From NCBI GenBank assembly GCA_963738835.1, contig CAVTYH010000003.1, positions 62,001-126,000 of the forward strand: DNA of 64,000 nucleotides, given 5' to 3'. Position numbers and translations under genes: made by a program. The notes beneath the pieces were generated by a model. It made no database searches. It was not told the origin of the DNA and was given only the letters and a program-made list of their open reading frames with translations. Below, one piece after another: positions 18,435 to 27,249 of the stretch; position 1 is the first letter of the stretch, and the number at the start of each line of letters is the position of its first letter. Origin of the DNA: CAVTYH01 sp963738835 (GTDB lineage Bacteria > Planctomycetota > Planctomycetia > Pirellulales > JADZDJ01).

Positions 18435-19382
18435 ATGGACTGGCTGCCTCACAACTGCAAAACCGTTCTGCTGACTGTGAATCCGATGGCCGGCGATGGC
18501 TCGCGCCAGCGGAAGATTACTGAGCTGATCGCCGAACTTGCGCGGCGTGGGTTTGAGCCGCAGCAGTTCACGTCGCTGGATGAGCTGGCGGCCACAGCCA
18601 AAGCGCTGCAGCTCCGCGGCGAGTTGCGCGCGGTGGTTGCTGCCGGCGGCGACGGCACGATTGCGGAGATCGCCAATCGCACGGAGGCCGGCACACCGCT
18701 GGCTGTGTTTCCGTTGGGCACCGAGAATTTGCTCGCCAAGTATTTGGAAATGAGCCACGATTGCGCGACGTTTGCCGAGACCATTGCCGCAGGGCGAACC
18801 ACGTGGATCGACGCCGGTCGCGCCAACGGGCGAATTTTTTTGCTGATGGCCGGCGTGGGCTTCGATGCCGAGGTGGTGCGCCGGCTGCACGCCGCGCGAC
18901 CAGGGGCACATCCGACACTTGTCGTACGCCAAACCCATTTTCGAGGTTATCCGTAACTACAACTATCCGGAGCTGTGGGCGTATTGCGCCAGCAAGCCGG
19001 CGCGTGGAGCGAACCGATTCGTTGTCGCTGGGCGTTTGTGTTCAACGTGCCACGGTACGGTTTCGGTTTGAACTTTGCACCGACGGCCAGCGCCGCCGAT
19101 GGGCTGCTTGATTTGTGTACTTTTGAGCGAGGCGGTTTGATGGCGGGCTTGCAGTATTTAATTGCGATTGTGCGAAACCGGCATCAGCAATCGCCGGGCT
19201 TCAGAGCCTGGCGCGGTGAGCGAGTGCGGATCGAAGCCGACGTCGAAGTGCCGTACGAATTGGATGGCGACCCCGGCGGCACACTGCCGGTGGAAATTGA
19301 AACACTGCCCCGGCAACTTCGCTTGTTGGTGGAGCCGAATTGGTCGCTAGCAAAGCCGAACGAACCGCCGAATGCGAAGTGA
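18435..19382 (+). CDS. Diacylglycerol/lipid kinase family protein, two compensating frameshifts
   Basis: About 315 residues. The NTP-binding half is intact: LTVNPMAGDGSRQRKITELI, VVAAGGDGTIAEIANRTEAG and AVFPLGTENLLAKYLEMSHD, the GGDGT and PxGTxN motifs of the DAGK/sphingosine kinase superfamily (YegS-like). The frame moves from 3 to 1 at about 18898 (GHIRHLSYAKPIFEVIRNYN) and back to 3 at about 19005 (SEPIRCRWAFVFNVPRYGFG, ADGLLDLCTFERGGLMAGLQ). The enzyme probably phosphorylates a membrane lipid at the cytoplasmic face. It sits two genes upstream of kdsA on the same strand but is separated by a strong hairpin. Confidence 0.8.
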
Positions 19383-19391
19383 CCGAGAGAG

Positions 19392-19470
19392 AGGGTGGCT
19401 GGGGTCGAACGAAGTGAGTCTCCAGCTTCAAGAAACCGGAGGCTCGACCGTACTCGACCCCGGCCACCCT
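19392..19470. terminator. Strong imperfect hairpin after the lipid kinase gene
   Basis: AGGGTGGCTGGGGTCGA (19392-19408) and TCGACCCCGGCCACCCT (19454-19470) pair over 16 of 17 positions, with a 45-base loop. It starts 10 bp after the kinase stop. No T-run follows, so it is either a non-canonical terminator or a mobile palindromic repeat. Confidence 0.55.
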
Positions 19471-19594
19471 GATGGCTGAACGGGCGCTGCGGTTTAAGTC
19501 TGGCGTCCGGCGTGTTATCCTCAATCTGTCTGCGTCGTCGGTTGATCTTTGATCGGTCGATTGTTCTTCGCCGTCGAGCCCGTCGAAATCCAGC

Positions 19595-20431
19595 GTGCCG
19601 AATAATCCTGCCATCATCGGACCATATCAGTGCGGGCGCGATCAGCCACTGCTGCTGATTGCCGGGCCATGCGTGATTGAAACCGAAAGCAATTGACGCT
19701 CTCCATCGCCGCGCGGCTGAAAGCAAATTACGCGCGAAACTGCCGGTCCAGTCTGGTGTTTCAAAGCCTCGTTCGATAAAGCGAATCGCACCAGTGCCGC
19801 GGCTTTTCGCGGGCAAGGTTTGGAAGCGGGCTGGCAGGTGCTGGCAAAAGTGAAGCCGAAACCGGTTTGCCGGTGACGACCGATATTCATGAATGCCGCT
19901 CACGCCGCGCTGCTGCCGAAGTTTGCGATCTGTTGCAAATTCCAGCCTTTCTTTGCCGACAGACCGATCTGCTGGTCGCCGCCGCCCGACAGCCGGTCGT
20001 GCGGTCAACGTGAAAAAAGGTCAGTTCGTCGCCCCGTGGGATATGAAGCACGTGGTGACTAAACTGGAGGCAGCGGGCTGTGCCAATGTGCTGCTTTGCG
20101 AACGCGGCACATTCTTCGGCTACGGCCGGTTGGTGAACGACATGCGGGCAATTCCTGAAATGCGATCGCTGGGCGTGCCGGTGGTGTACGACGCCACGCA
20201 CAGCGTGCAAGAGCCCGGCGGACTGGGCGGCGCGACCGGCGGAAATCGGGCGATGGTTGAACCGCTGGCGCGAGCAGCAACGGCGATCGGCATCGACGGG
20301 TTGTTTTTCGAAACTCATCCCGAACCCGACAAATCGCCCAGCGACGGTCCGAATATGGTGCCGCTCGATCAGTTCGAGGCGTGATCGAGCGGATTTTGCG
20401 AATTCGCGAAACGGTGGAGCGATTGGCGTGA
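19595..20431 (+). CDS. kdsA: 3-deoxy-D-manno-octulosonate 8-phosphate synthase, several frameshifts
   Basis: From GTG 19595: PLLLIAGPCVIETES, then in changing frames FKASFDKANRTSAAAFRGQG, GLPVTTDIHE, LLQIPAFLCRQTDLL, VNVKKGQFVAPWDMKHVVTK, LLCERGTFFGYGRLVNDMRA, VPVVYDATHSVQEPGGLGGA and LFFETHPEPDKSPSDGPNMV. These are the hallmark blocks of KdsA, which joins phosphoenolpyruvate and arabinose 5-phosphate to Kdo 8-phosphate for lipid A core. At least four 1-base shifts (about 19693, 19755, 19890, 20382) disrupt the reading; the last, restored, adds VIERILRIRETVERLA and the TGA at 20429-20431. Kdo fits with the WaaE-like enzyme at 3055. Confidence 0.85.
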
Positions 20432-22245
20432 CCTTTAGACCAAGCCGTACAACTTGGCTGGCAGCCGCAGCGGTGGCTTGCGGATGTGTCGTGCTGTCGA
20501 TCGGCTGTGCCCCCAAGAGCAGCGGTCCACCGTCGGGTGTTTCAACCACCGCAGGCAGCGGCAACGATCCTTCGCAGTATCGTAAAGAGTTGTTGCAATC
20601 GACCCTGAGTCTATTGAACACGCCTGAGCAATATAACGACGACAAACGACACTTTCAAAACTAATTGTCGAGCGGTTGAACCAATGGCGGCGCAACGCAG
20701 CCAACGGCGGACGACAAAGACGATAAATCGGATGCCGGTTCATCCACGCCAGCGCCGACCGATGGTGAATCGTCTGCGATCCGCTCATCGATACGCTGCC
20801 GAAGGAGCCGGTCGATTTAGCCAACACGCGCCTGATGCGGCGGCTGAATGGCGACGTCTTCGATCTGGCCTACGATGGCACGTTTTTACGCGAAGCCATC
20901 ATGCTGCGCGATGTGGCGCAGGCACATTCAGCCAGACAAACTCGACGATCTCTCGATGGCCGAGGCAATTTTCGATTGGACCGTGCGCAACATTCAACTG
21001 GAACCGCAACCAGCGAGCGATGCCACGCCGGCCGAGCAGTGGATGGTGCTGCATTTGCCACTCGATACGCTTTACTTGGGCCGCGGCACGCCGCTCCAGC
21101 GGGCTTGGGTGTTCGTGCTGCTCGCGCGGCAAGCGGGGCTCGATGTGGTGCTGCTGGCGACGCCCGAGCCGCGGGACCCAACTGGGTTGCGGCCTTGGGT
21201 GGCAGCACTGGTGAGCGGCAGCGATCTGTATCTGTTCGATTTCACTTATGGCCTGCCGATTCCCGGCCCCGGCGGAAAAGGAATCGCCACGCTTGCTCAA
21301 GCGGTGGCCGACGATGCAATTTTGCGGCAAATGGATATTCCCGGCGATCGGGTTTATCCGAAGAAAGCGGCTGATATCGAAAAGGTGACCGCGCTGATCG
21401 AAGCGTCGCCGGGCTATTTGTCGCGGCGGATGAAATTGTTTGAAGCGCCGCTGAGAGGCAACGACAGCATGCTGCTCAGCACATCACCATCGGCATTGGC
21501 TGCGAAGTTGCGCGACATCAAGCACGTTGGCGATGTGAAACTTTGGGCCAAGCCCATCGAAACGTTGGAAGAGCGCGGCAAAGCTTCGCCGGAACTATTG
21601 CGGGCGGCACAACTAGAGCGGTTGCCCTTCGCAATTGCTGCCGAGCCGGAGCCATCGTCGAAAAAGAAAGAAGAAAGTCGGAAACAACCGCACCGGGTAC
21701 ACGCCCTGCAATTGGGGCGGCTGCTGCATCTGCGCGGCATGTACGGCGCTTCTGCCAGCGATCGAGCGACGAATGACGCGTCAGCCGATCTCAGCGAAGT
21801 CGCCCAGCGTGGGGCCAAGTTTTACTACCTGAGAGCATTGCCGCAACAAGAACAGTTGGAGGAAATCGCCCGCGCTCAGCGTCAAGGTCGAGAAATTGCG
21901 CCAGGCCAGCGTTTAACCCAGGAGTTCGTCGATGCCTACCAGCAAGTGCGCGACGATGCTGCGTACTGGCTGGGCCTGGTGTTCTTCGAGCAGAAGGCCT
22001 ACCCGTCGGCCATGCAGTATTTCGACAAAATGACGCTGGCCGCCGACTCCGACGGCCCCTGGTCGAACGGCGCCCGCTACAATTTGGCCCGCTGCTACGA
22101 AGCACAGGGGAAATTGCCGGAAGCCATCAAACTGTACCAGGGAGACAAATCGCCCCAACGCTACGGCAACCGGCTGCGTGCGGAGAGGTTGAAGGAGCAG
22201 AAGGCAGAGAAATCGCCGGAGAAGTCCGATAAGAATAAGAAATAG
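20428..22245 (+). CDS. Transglutaminase-like lipoprotein with TPR-type C-terminus, frameshifted near N-terminus
   Basis: GTG 20428 overlaps the kdsA stop (GTGA). A lipoprotein signal is visible: VACGCVVLSIGCAPK with lipobox Cys. After shifts between about 20660 and 20925 the long frame reads MAEAIFDWTVRNIQLEPQP, LYLGRGTPLQRAWVFVLLAR, QAGLDVVLLATPEP and GSDLYLFDFTYGLPIPGPGG, the Cys-less version of the transglutaminase-core pattern (xxGTPLxRA.. then AGxxVVLxx.. then xxDF). The C-terminal 120 residues (AYWLGLVFFEQKAYPSAMQY, GARYNLARCYEAQGKLPEAI) form two TPR-like repeats, and the tail is Lys/Glu-rich. Probably attached to the envelope; partner unknown. Confidence 0.7.
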
Positions 22246-22484
22246 CCGCTAGCGAACTTTTGTCGCCAGTCTTGTCTGGCTACTTGCGCAGTCGATTTAA
22301 TGAGCGACCGCAACGCCTTATTCACTGCTTCTGAATCCGGAAATGCCTTAGCAACGTCCGGCGAAAGAATCACGATATTCGTTCCAGTGGCGAATCGCTT
22401 GGAGTATTTCCCGCGCACGCCATTGCGAAAGTCGTACTCAGGCAGCATTTCATCTTGGCTTTTTGCTTTACGAGCGTTCTTCAT
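22161..22484 (-). CDS. Antitoxin of a BrnT-type toxin-antitoxin pair
   Basis: 107 residues from ATG 22484, which overlaps the end of the toxin gene by 17 bp. The sequence MKNARKAKSQDEMLPEYDFR followed by GVRGKYSKRFATGTNIVILS and EAVNKALRSLI resembles the small antitoxins that follow BrnT-like toxins and hold a YDFR...GKY motif and a ribbon-helix-helix C-terminus (DVAKAFPDSEAVNKALRSLI). The last 35 residues run antisense into the end of the upstream lipoprotein gene, longer than usual, so the true stop may be near 22245 with an indel error. It should neutralise the toxin and repress the promoter. Confidence 0.6.
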   Translation of the reverse strand: MKNARKAKSQDEMLPEYDFRNGVRGKYSKRFATGTNIVILSPDVAKAFPDSEAVNKALRSLIKSTAQVARQDWRQKFASGYFLFLSDFSGDFSAFCSFNLSARSRLP

Positions 22485-22749
22485 AATCCTTCCGTTCGTG
22501 CCTAGTTGCCCGACGGGCGCTGATAATTCGGATCGTTTCGTCACGATCCGTGAATATTACAACTAATAATCGGCGTTGCAGCGACGAGCCGATAATTACA
22601 AATCGGTCTTCATCGTTGGAATGGAGCGGATCGAAAATTGTGGACGACAACGGATCGACAAATACCGAGATCGCTTCCTCAAACGAAATGCCATGTTTTC
22701 TGAGGTTAGTTTTCGCTTTCCGCTCATCCCACTCAAATTCTAGGCTCAT
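22468..22749 (-). CDS. brnT: BrnT family toxin
   Basis: 93 residues. MSLEFEWDERKAKTNLRKHG, ISFEEAISVFVDPLSS, EDRFVIIGSSLQRRLLVVIF and TIRIISARRATRHERKDYEE are the full BrnT pattern: FEWDxxKAxxNLxKHG at the start and IRIISARxAxxxERxxYE at the end. BrnT is a RelE-fold ribonuclease that stops translation when its antitoxin is lost. Toxin first, antitoxin second, with overlap, is the normal order. The pair is on the minus strand between two + strand transcription units. Confidence 0.88.
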   Translation of the reverse strand: MSLEFEWDERKAKTNLRKHGISFEEAISVFVDPLSSTIFDPLHSNDEDRFVIIGSSLQRRLLVVIFTDRDETIRIISARRATRHERKDYEERS

Positions 22750-22974
22750 CGTAGAGATTAAACGGAAAGCATGCTAACAAGCCAATTTATTATAGCAAGA
22801 TTTTGATATCCTGTCGTCCCGACTACCGCCCTTGCCGGAGCTCATTTCATTCGGTACTATTTGGGGTTCAGCCATTTTTGAACCATGTGGCCCGGACACA
22901 CCGGGCCAACTTTCAGGCGTTGTCCAGGCGAGCGACTTTCGTCAGCCAGCCGACCACACGCCGGGACGGGCGAA

Positions 22975-23241
22975 ATGAAAAAAGGCATCCATCCAAAATA
23001 CATGACCACCGTGGTCCATTGCGGCTGCGGCAACAACTTCACCACCCGCAGCACCGTGCTGGAAATGAAGGTCGATATTTGCAACGTCTGCCACCCGTTC
23101 TATACGGGCAAGCTGAAATTCGTCGACACCGCCGGCCGCATCGAGAAATTCAAAAATAAATTCTCCGGCTCCGGCTATTCCAGCCTGCAAAAGAAGAAAA
23201 CCAAGGCCGCGTCGCAGCCCGTTGAAGCTGCCGAATCTTAG
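22975..23241 (+). CDS. rpmE: 50S ribosomal protein L31
   Basis: 88 residues from ATG 22975. MKKGIHPKYMTTVVHCGCGN, NFTTRSTVLEMKVDICNVCH, PFYTGKLKFVDTAGRIEKF is typical L31 with zinc-binding residues in CGCG and CNVCHPFYTG, so it is the zinc-containing (C+) form. The Lys-rich tail is planctomycete-like. It heads the rpmE-prfA-prmC-murA block on the + strand, a common order in this phylum; an upstream stretch of about 220 bp separates it from the toxin gene. Confidence 0.95.
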   Translation: MKKGIHPKYMTTVVHCGCGNNFTTRSTVLEMKVDICNVCHPFYTGKLKFVDTAGRIEKFKNKFSGSGYSSLQKKKTKAASQPVEAAES

Positions 23242-23369
23242 CGGTTGGCTGGTTTTGCTTGCGCAGTTTTGTGCAAGCCCAAGGACCATCGCGGCGACGG
23301 TGTCCGCACCCCCTGGGCTTTCTTGCGAGTTGCTGTTTGTGCCATATTGTTGGTTAATTGTGTCCCCCC

Positions 23370-24441
23370 ATGCGCGAAATGCTGGAAGAAAAACTGGCGC
23401 GGTTCGAAGAGCTGGAACGGCAAATGGTCGATCCAGCTGTGCTGGCAAATTCTGCGCGTGGGAATCATTGCGCGGGAGCACGGTTCGTTGGCGAAACTGG
23501 CCACGAAGTTTCGCAAGTTCAAAGAATTGAATCAGCAGATTGCCGATGCCCGTGAGATGATCGAGGGCGCCGATGCCGAGCTGCGCGAGCTGGCCGAAGC
23601 CGAGCTGCCCAAACTTCGGGAAGAGCGCGAAAAGTATTGGGACGAACTGCTGGACATGACCCTCGGCGGCGAAGACGCCAACCGCAGCCGGTGCGTGATG
23701 GAGATTCGCGCCGGCACCGGTGGCGAAGAAGCCGCACTGTTCGCCCGCGATCTCTACGAGATGTACAAGCATTTCTGCGAAGACCGCGGCTGGAAAGTCG
23801 AACTGCTCGACATGAATCCCACGGAACTAGGCGGGTTCAAAGAAATTGTGCTGGGCATCGATGGTGAAGGTGCGTTTCAGCATCTGCAATATGAAAGCGG
23901 CGGCCATCGTGTGCAGCGGGTGCCGGAAACCGAAACCAAGGGGCGCATACATACCTCGGCGGCAACCGTGGCCGTAATGCCGGAACCGGAAGATGTGGAA
24001 ATCGACATCAAGCCGGAAGACTACCGCTTGGATTTGTTCTGCTCCAGCGGCCCCGGCGGACAGCACGTGAACAAAACGCAATCGGCCGTGCGGCTCACCC
24101 ACTTGGAAAGCGGCTTGGTGGTGCAATGCCAGGACGAAAAGAGCCAGCACAAGAACAAGGCTAAGGCCCTGCGAGTGCTAAAAACGCGGTTGTATGAATT
24201 GAAGCGCGAACAAGAGCACGCGAAGCGAGCGGAACATCGCCGCACGCTGGTCGGCTCCGGAGACCGCAGCCAGCGTATCCGCACCTACAATTTTCCGGAA
24301 AACCGGCTGACCGATCACCGCATCAATCTGACGCTGTACAAACTCGACAATATCCTGTCCGGAAAACTCGACCCCGTCGTTGAAGCACTGTTGGATCACG
24401 ATCGCCGCGAGCAGCGCGAATTGATGGGAACGGTTGAATGA
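23370..24441 (+). CDS. prfA: Peptide chain release factor 1, one frameshift
   Basis: Start ATG 23370 (MREMLEEKLARFEELERQMV) in frame 3; the frame changes to 1 at about 23455, and the rest (SLAKLATKFRKFKELNQQIA, RCVMEIRAGTGGEEAALFAR, LEIxx..GHRVQRVPETETKGR region, and LFCSSGPGGQHVNKTQSAVR) is intact to the TAA-type end at 24441. GGQ in GPGGQHVNKT is the peptidyl-tRNA hydrolysis motif. It ends translation at UAA and UAG. Since this gene is essential, the shift at about 23455 is very likely a sequence error. It is followed by prmC, whose product methylates the Gln of GGQ. Confidence 0.95.
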
Positions 24442-24446
24442 AGCAT

Positions 24447-24572
24447 GAACAGGTGAAGGGGTGAGCGAGTGAAGGGGTGAATTTGCAGCCCCGAATCGCC
24501 TATGCCGATTGGAGTTTCATTTGTCAACCATGCCGACTTTCACCCGCTCACCCGTTCACCCCTTCACCCGTT
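24447..24572. repeat. Long imperfect hairpin built of GTGAAGGGGTGA words
   Basis: GAACAGGTGAAGGGGTGAGC and following bases (24447-24480) are complementary to TCACCCGCTCACCCGTTCAC and following bases (24539-24572), at about 29 of 34 positions. It fills the prfA-prmC gap. A half-unit of the same words is at about 41581-41625, and a degenerate one at 9789-9825. Confidence 0.6.
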
Positions 24573-24610
24573 CATTGTCTGTTCGACAATGCGGGTTGGA
24601 ATGACCGATC

Positions 24611-25564
24611 ATGTCGCAATCCGAGGAATGGACGATCGGCCGCTTGCTTACCTGGACGACCGATTATCTCAAGCAGCACGGGTCCGATTCGCCGCGGCTG
24701 GATGCGGAGGTGCTCTTGGCGACGGTGCGCAACTGTCCGCGGATTGCGCTCTACACCGCGTTCGATGAGGTGGCCGACGAGCAAACTCGCACCGCTTTCC
24801 GCGAGCTGGTGAAACGCCGCGCGGAAGGGATGCCGGTGGCGTATCTGGTGGGCAAACGGGAATTCTTTTCCATCTCGTTCCGCGTCACGCCCGATGTTTT
24901 AATTCCGCGGCCGGAAACCGAAACGCTGGTGATGCTGTTGATCGACTTGGCCAAACTCCCCTCGCCCTTTGGGAGAGGGGCCGGGGGTGAGGGTGCAGCG
25001 GAAACCGACGCCGGGGACTCTCACCCCAACCCTCTCCCAAAGGGAGAGGGAGTTTCCATCGCCGATGTCGGCACGGGCAGCGGCATCATTGCGATTAGTG
25101 CTAGCAAACATCTGCCGCAAGCGAAGATCACGGCGATCGACATCAGCCCCGCGGCTTTGAGTCTCGCCCGAGAGAATGCGAATCAGAATCAAGTCGAAAG
25201 CCGCATTGAATTCATCGAGAGCGATCTCTTCGCCGCGGTTCCCTCCGCACAAACTTTTAACATCATTGCCAGCAATCCGCCGTATGTCAGCGAGGTGGAA
25301 TTTGCTACACTCGCCCCCTCGGTGCGGAACTTCGAGCCGCGCTTGGCGCTGGTCGCTGGGCCGCGTGGCACTGAGGTGATCGAGCGGCTGGTGCCACAAG
25401 CGGCCAATCGTCTGGAGCCAGGCGGCTGGCTGCTGCTCGAAGTGAGTCCGATGATCGAAGCGGCCGTGAGAGAGTTGATCGCCGGTCACAGCGGCTTCGA
25501 ATTGTTCCCCACCCTGAAAGACCCCGCCGGCTTGCCGCGCGTGGTGCAAGCCCGCCGCAAATAG
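24611..25564 (+). CDS. prmC: Peptide chain release factor N(5)-glutamine methyltransferase with translated repeat insert
   Basis: 317 residues. N-terminal helical domain (TIGRLLTWTTDYLKQHG, SPRLDAEVLLATVRNCPRIA), then PVAYLVGKREFFSISFRVTP and LIPRPETETLVMLL, the SAM site IADVGTGSGIIAISASKHLP and the catalytic IIASNPPYVSEVE, which is the NPPY motif of PrmC/HemK. Residues about 116-149 (PSPFGRGAGGEG ... SHPNPLPKGEG) do not belong to the family: they are the translation of a GGGAGAGG-type palindrome lying in frame between the PRPETE and the GTGSG blocks. The enzyme methylates the GGQ Gln of RF1 and RF2; it is adjacent to prfA. Confidence 0.95.
   Translation: MSQSEEWTIGRLLTWTTDYLKQHGSDSPRLDAEVLLATVRNCPRIALYTAFDEVADEQTRTAFRELVKRRAEGMPVAYLVGKREFFSISFRVTPDVLIPRPETETLVMLLIDLAKLPSPFGRGAGGEGAAETDAGDSHPNPLPKGEGVSIADVGTGSGIIAISASKHLPQAKITAIDISPAALSLARENANQNQVESRIEFIESDLFAAVPSAQTFNIIASNPPYVSEVEFATLAPSVRNFEPRLALVAGPRGTEVIERLVPQAANRLEPGGWLLLEVSPMIEAAVRELIAGHSGFELFPTLKDPAGLPRVVQARRK
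24956..25054. repeat. GGGAGAGG-family repeat inside prmC, copy 3
   Basis: CCCTTTGGGAGAGG (24965-24978) and CCTCTCCCAAAGGG (25031-25044) are perfect complements and bound a 99-base unit whose length is a multiple of three, so the prmC frame is kept. The insert falls between two conserved blocks of the enzyme, in a loop position. Confidence 0.85.
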
Positions 25565-25633
25565 TCCGACCGTCCCGGTCGGAAGCCGTTTTGAAGTTTT
25601 CACAACCAACTTCCGACCAGGATGGTCGGACTA
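25562..25633. repeat. Large palindrome that includes the prmC stop codon
   Basis: TAGTCCGACCGTCCCGGTCG GAAG-type arm at 25562-25585 and its partner at 25610-25633 match over 22 of 24 positions. The first three bases are the prmC stop codon, and the second arm ends seven bases before the murA start. It may act as attenuator or terminator between prmC and murA. Related GGTCGG words occur at 9262-9275 and inside murA at 26731-26750. Confidence 0.7.
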
Positions 25634-25639
25634 TATGTC

Positions 25640-27041
25640 ATGGATGTCATCGCCCTTCATGGCAGCCGCCCGTTGCGCGGCGCTGTAACTGCCTCCGGAT
25701 CGAAAAACGCCGCGCTGCCGATCATGGCCGCCAGCATTCTGGCCGATGAGCCCGTCGTGCTGCGCGGCGTGCCCGATGTGACCGATGTGAACACGCTGGC
25801 CCTGATGTTGGGGCACGTCGGCGTCGAAACCAAACGGCACCTCGACAATAGCGTGCATTTGCAAACGGTCGATCCGTCGCAAGTCACCGCGGCCGACGAA
25901 CTCGTGAGCCAGATGAGAGCCAGCTTCTGCGTGCTCGGTCCGCTGGTGGCTCGGCGCGGAAAAGCCGTGGTCGCGCTGCCCGGTGGTTGCCGCATTGGCC
26001 CGCGGCCCGTTGACTTGCATTTGCAAGGGCTGGCGGCGCTCGGCGCGAAGATTCGCTTTCAAGACAATTGCGTCATTGCCGAAGCCAAATCGCTGCACGG
26101 CGTGGAAATGGATTTGAGTGGCCTGTGTGGCCCAACTGTCACCGGCACCGCCAACGTGCTGATGGCCGCGGTGCTGGTGCGCGGCGAAACCATCATTCAC
26201 GGCGCTGCCCGGGAGCCGGAGATTGTTGATCTAGGCGAGTTTTTGATTTCGATCGGTGCGCGGATCGACGGATTGGGTACATCCAGATTGCGAATTCACG
26301 GCGTCGATCAATTGGGAGGCGGCACGTACAAAATCATTCCCGATCGCATGGAAACCGGCACGCTGCTCTTGGCCGGCGCGATCACCGGCGGCGACGTGAC
26401 GGTGCGTGATTGCCGGCCCGATCATTTGGATGCGGCACTGGCCGTGCTCGACGATGCCGGCGTGATGATCGACACCGGACCGAACTGGGTTCGCGCCGCG
26501 ATCAGCGATCGCCCACAGGCGTTTCATTTCACGGCCTTGCCGTACCCCGGCGTGCCGACCGATCTGCAACCGCAGTTCATGGCTCTGGCTGCGATTGCCG
26601 ACGGCCGCAGCACGATTGCCGATCACGTCTTCCCTCACCGCTTCACGCACATCGACCAATTGCACCGCTTGGGGGCGCATCCACCGCCGCGGTTCGACGG
26701 CCACTATCAATGGAGTCGGCCTCTTACATAGCCCGACCGTGTCGGTCGGGAGTGATGATTCGGTCCTCGTCGCCACCGACCTCCGCGCCGCTGCCGGTCT
26801 GGTCTTGGCCGCCTTGGCCGCGCCGGGTCGCACGGTGCTGCAAGAAATGTCTCACCTGCACCGCGGCTACGAGCGTCTGGGCGAAAAACTGCGGCAGTTG
26901 GGGGCGAATATCGAGTCGGATCAAACTCAATGGTATAATCCCAGCAGACAACCTGCGGGACCGTTTGAGACTTTAACCAGCGCGGGAAATGAAGAACGAT
27001 CCGTACAACTTCGACGCCATCAAATCGCTGGAGCAGCGTGA
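25640..27041 (+). CDS. murA: UDP-N-acetylglucosamine 1-carboxyvinyltransferase, frameshifted, with a repeat insert
   Basis: ATG 25640 starts MDVIALHGSRPLRGAVTASG and SKNAALPIMAASILADEPVV; PLVARRGKAVVALPGGCRIG, PVDLHLQGLAALGAKI and FTHIDQLHRLGA follow. Typical family blocks (GxKNAALP, RPVDLHL, F-R-x(T)-H) are present, but the active-site Cys usually near GGCxIG is seen as PGGCRIG. One shift at about 26672 moves the end to another frame: STATINGV, LVATDLRAAAGLVLAALAAP, MSHLHRGYERLGEKLRQLGA. Homology ends near 26922; the frame then runs on to 27041. The enzyme makes the first committed step of peptidoglycan synthesis, so the shift is probably an error. About 15 residues before VATDLRA derive from a short palindrome (26731-26750). 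Confidence 0.92.
26731..26750. repeat. CCCGACCGTGTCGGTCGGG palindrome inside murA
   Basis: A 19-base near-perfect palindrome in the coding frame of murA, translated as part of HSPTVSVGSD, where MurA proteins have no such residues. It belongs to the same GGTCGG family as the prmC-murA spacer. Confidence 0.6.
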
Positions 27042-27249
27042 TCTGGAGCGTATCCGGAAGATGTCGATGGAAGAGCGCGGCGAATTGCTGGCCAGCGCTT
27101 GCCGAGCTGCGGCAGAAATCGAAGCGAGTCGCGCAGCGATGGGAATGCCGTCGATCAAGCCCGCTCCCTGGCCGGAATCAACCTGGAAATTTCTAGCGGA
27201 GGCTGCGCGCCGTGCCAGAGAAAAAAATGCCCCCGCTGGACGCGACTGA
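26989..27249 (+). CDS. Small helical protein preceding a nucleotidyltransferase
   Basis: 86 residues. MKNDPYNFDAIKSLEQRDLE, RIRKMSMEERGELLASACRA, AAEIEASRAAMGMPSIKPAP and PWPESTWKFLAEAARR: mostly helical and charged, no named family. The last 38 bases overlap the next gene (GTG at 27212), a strong sign of translational coupling and of a two-gene toxin-antitoxin-like module. Which partner would be the antidote is a guess: the small charged protein. Confidence 0.6.
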   Translation: MKNDPYNFDAIKSLEQRDLERIRKMSMEERGELLASACRAAAEIEASRAAMGMPSIKPAPWPESTWKFLAEAARRAREKNAPAGRD

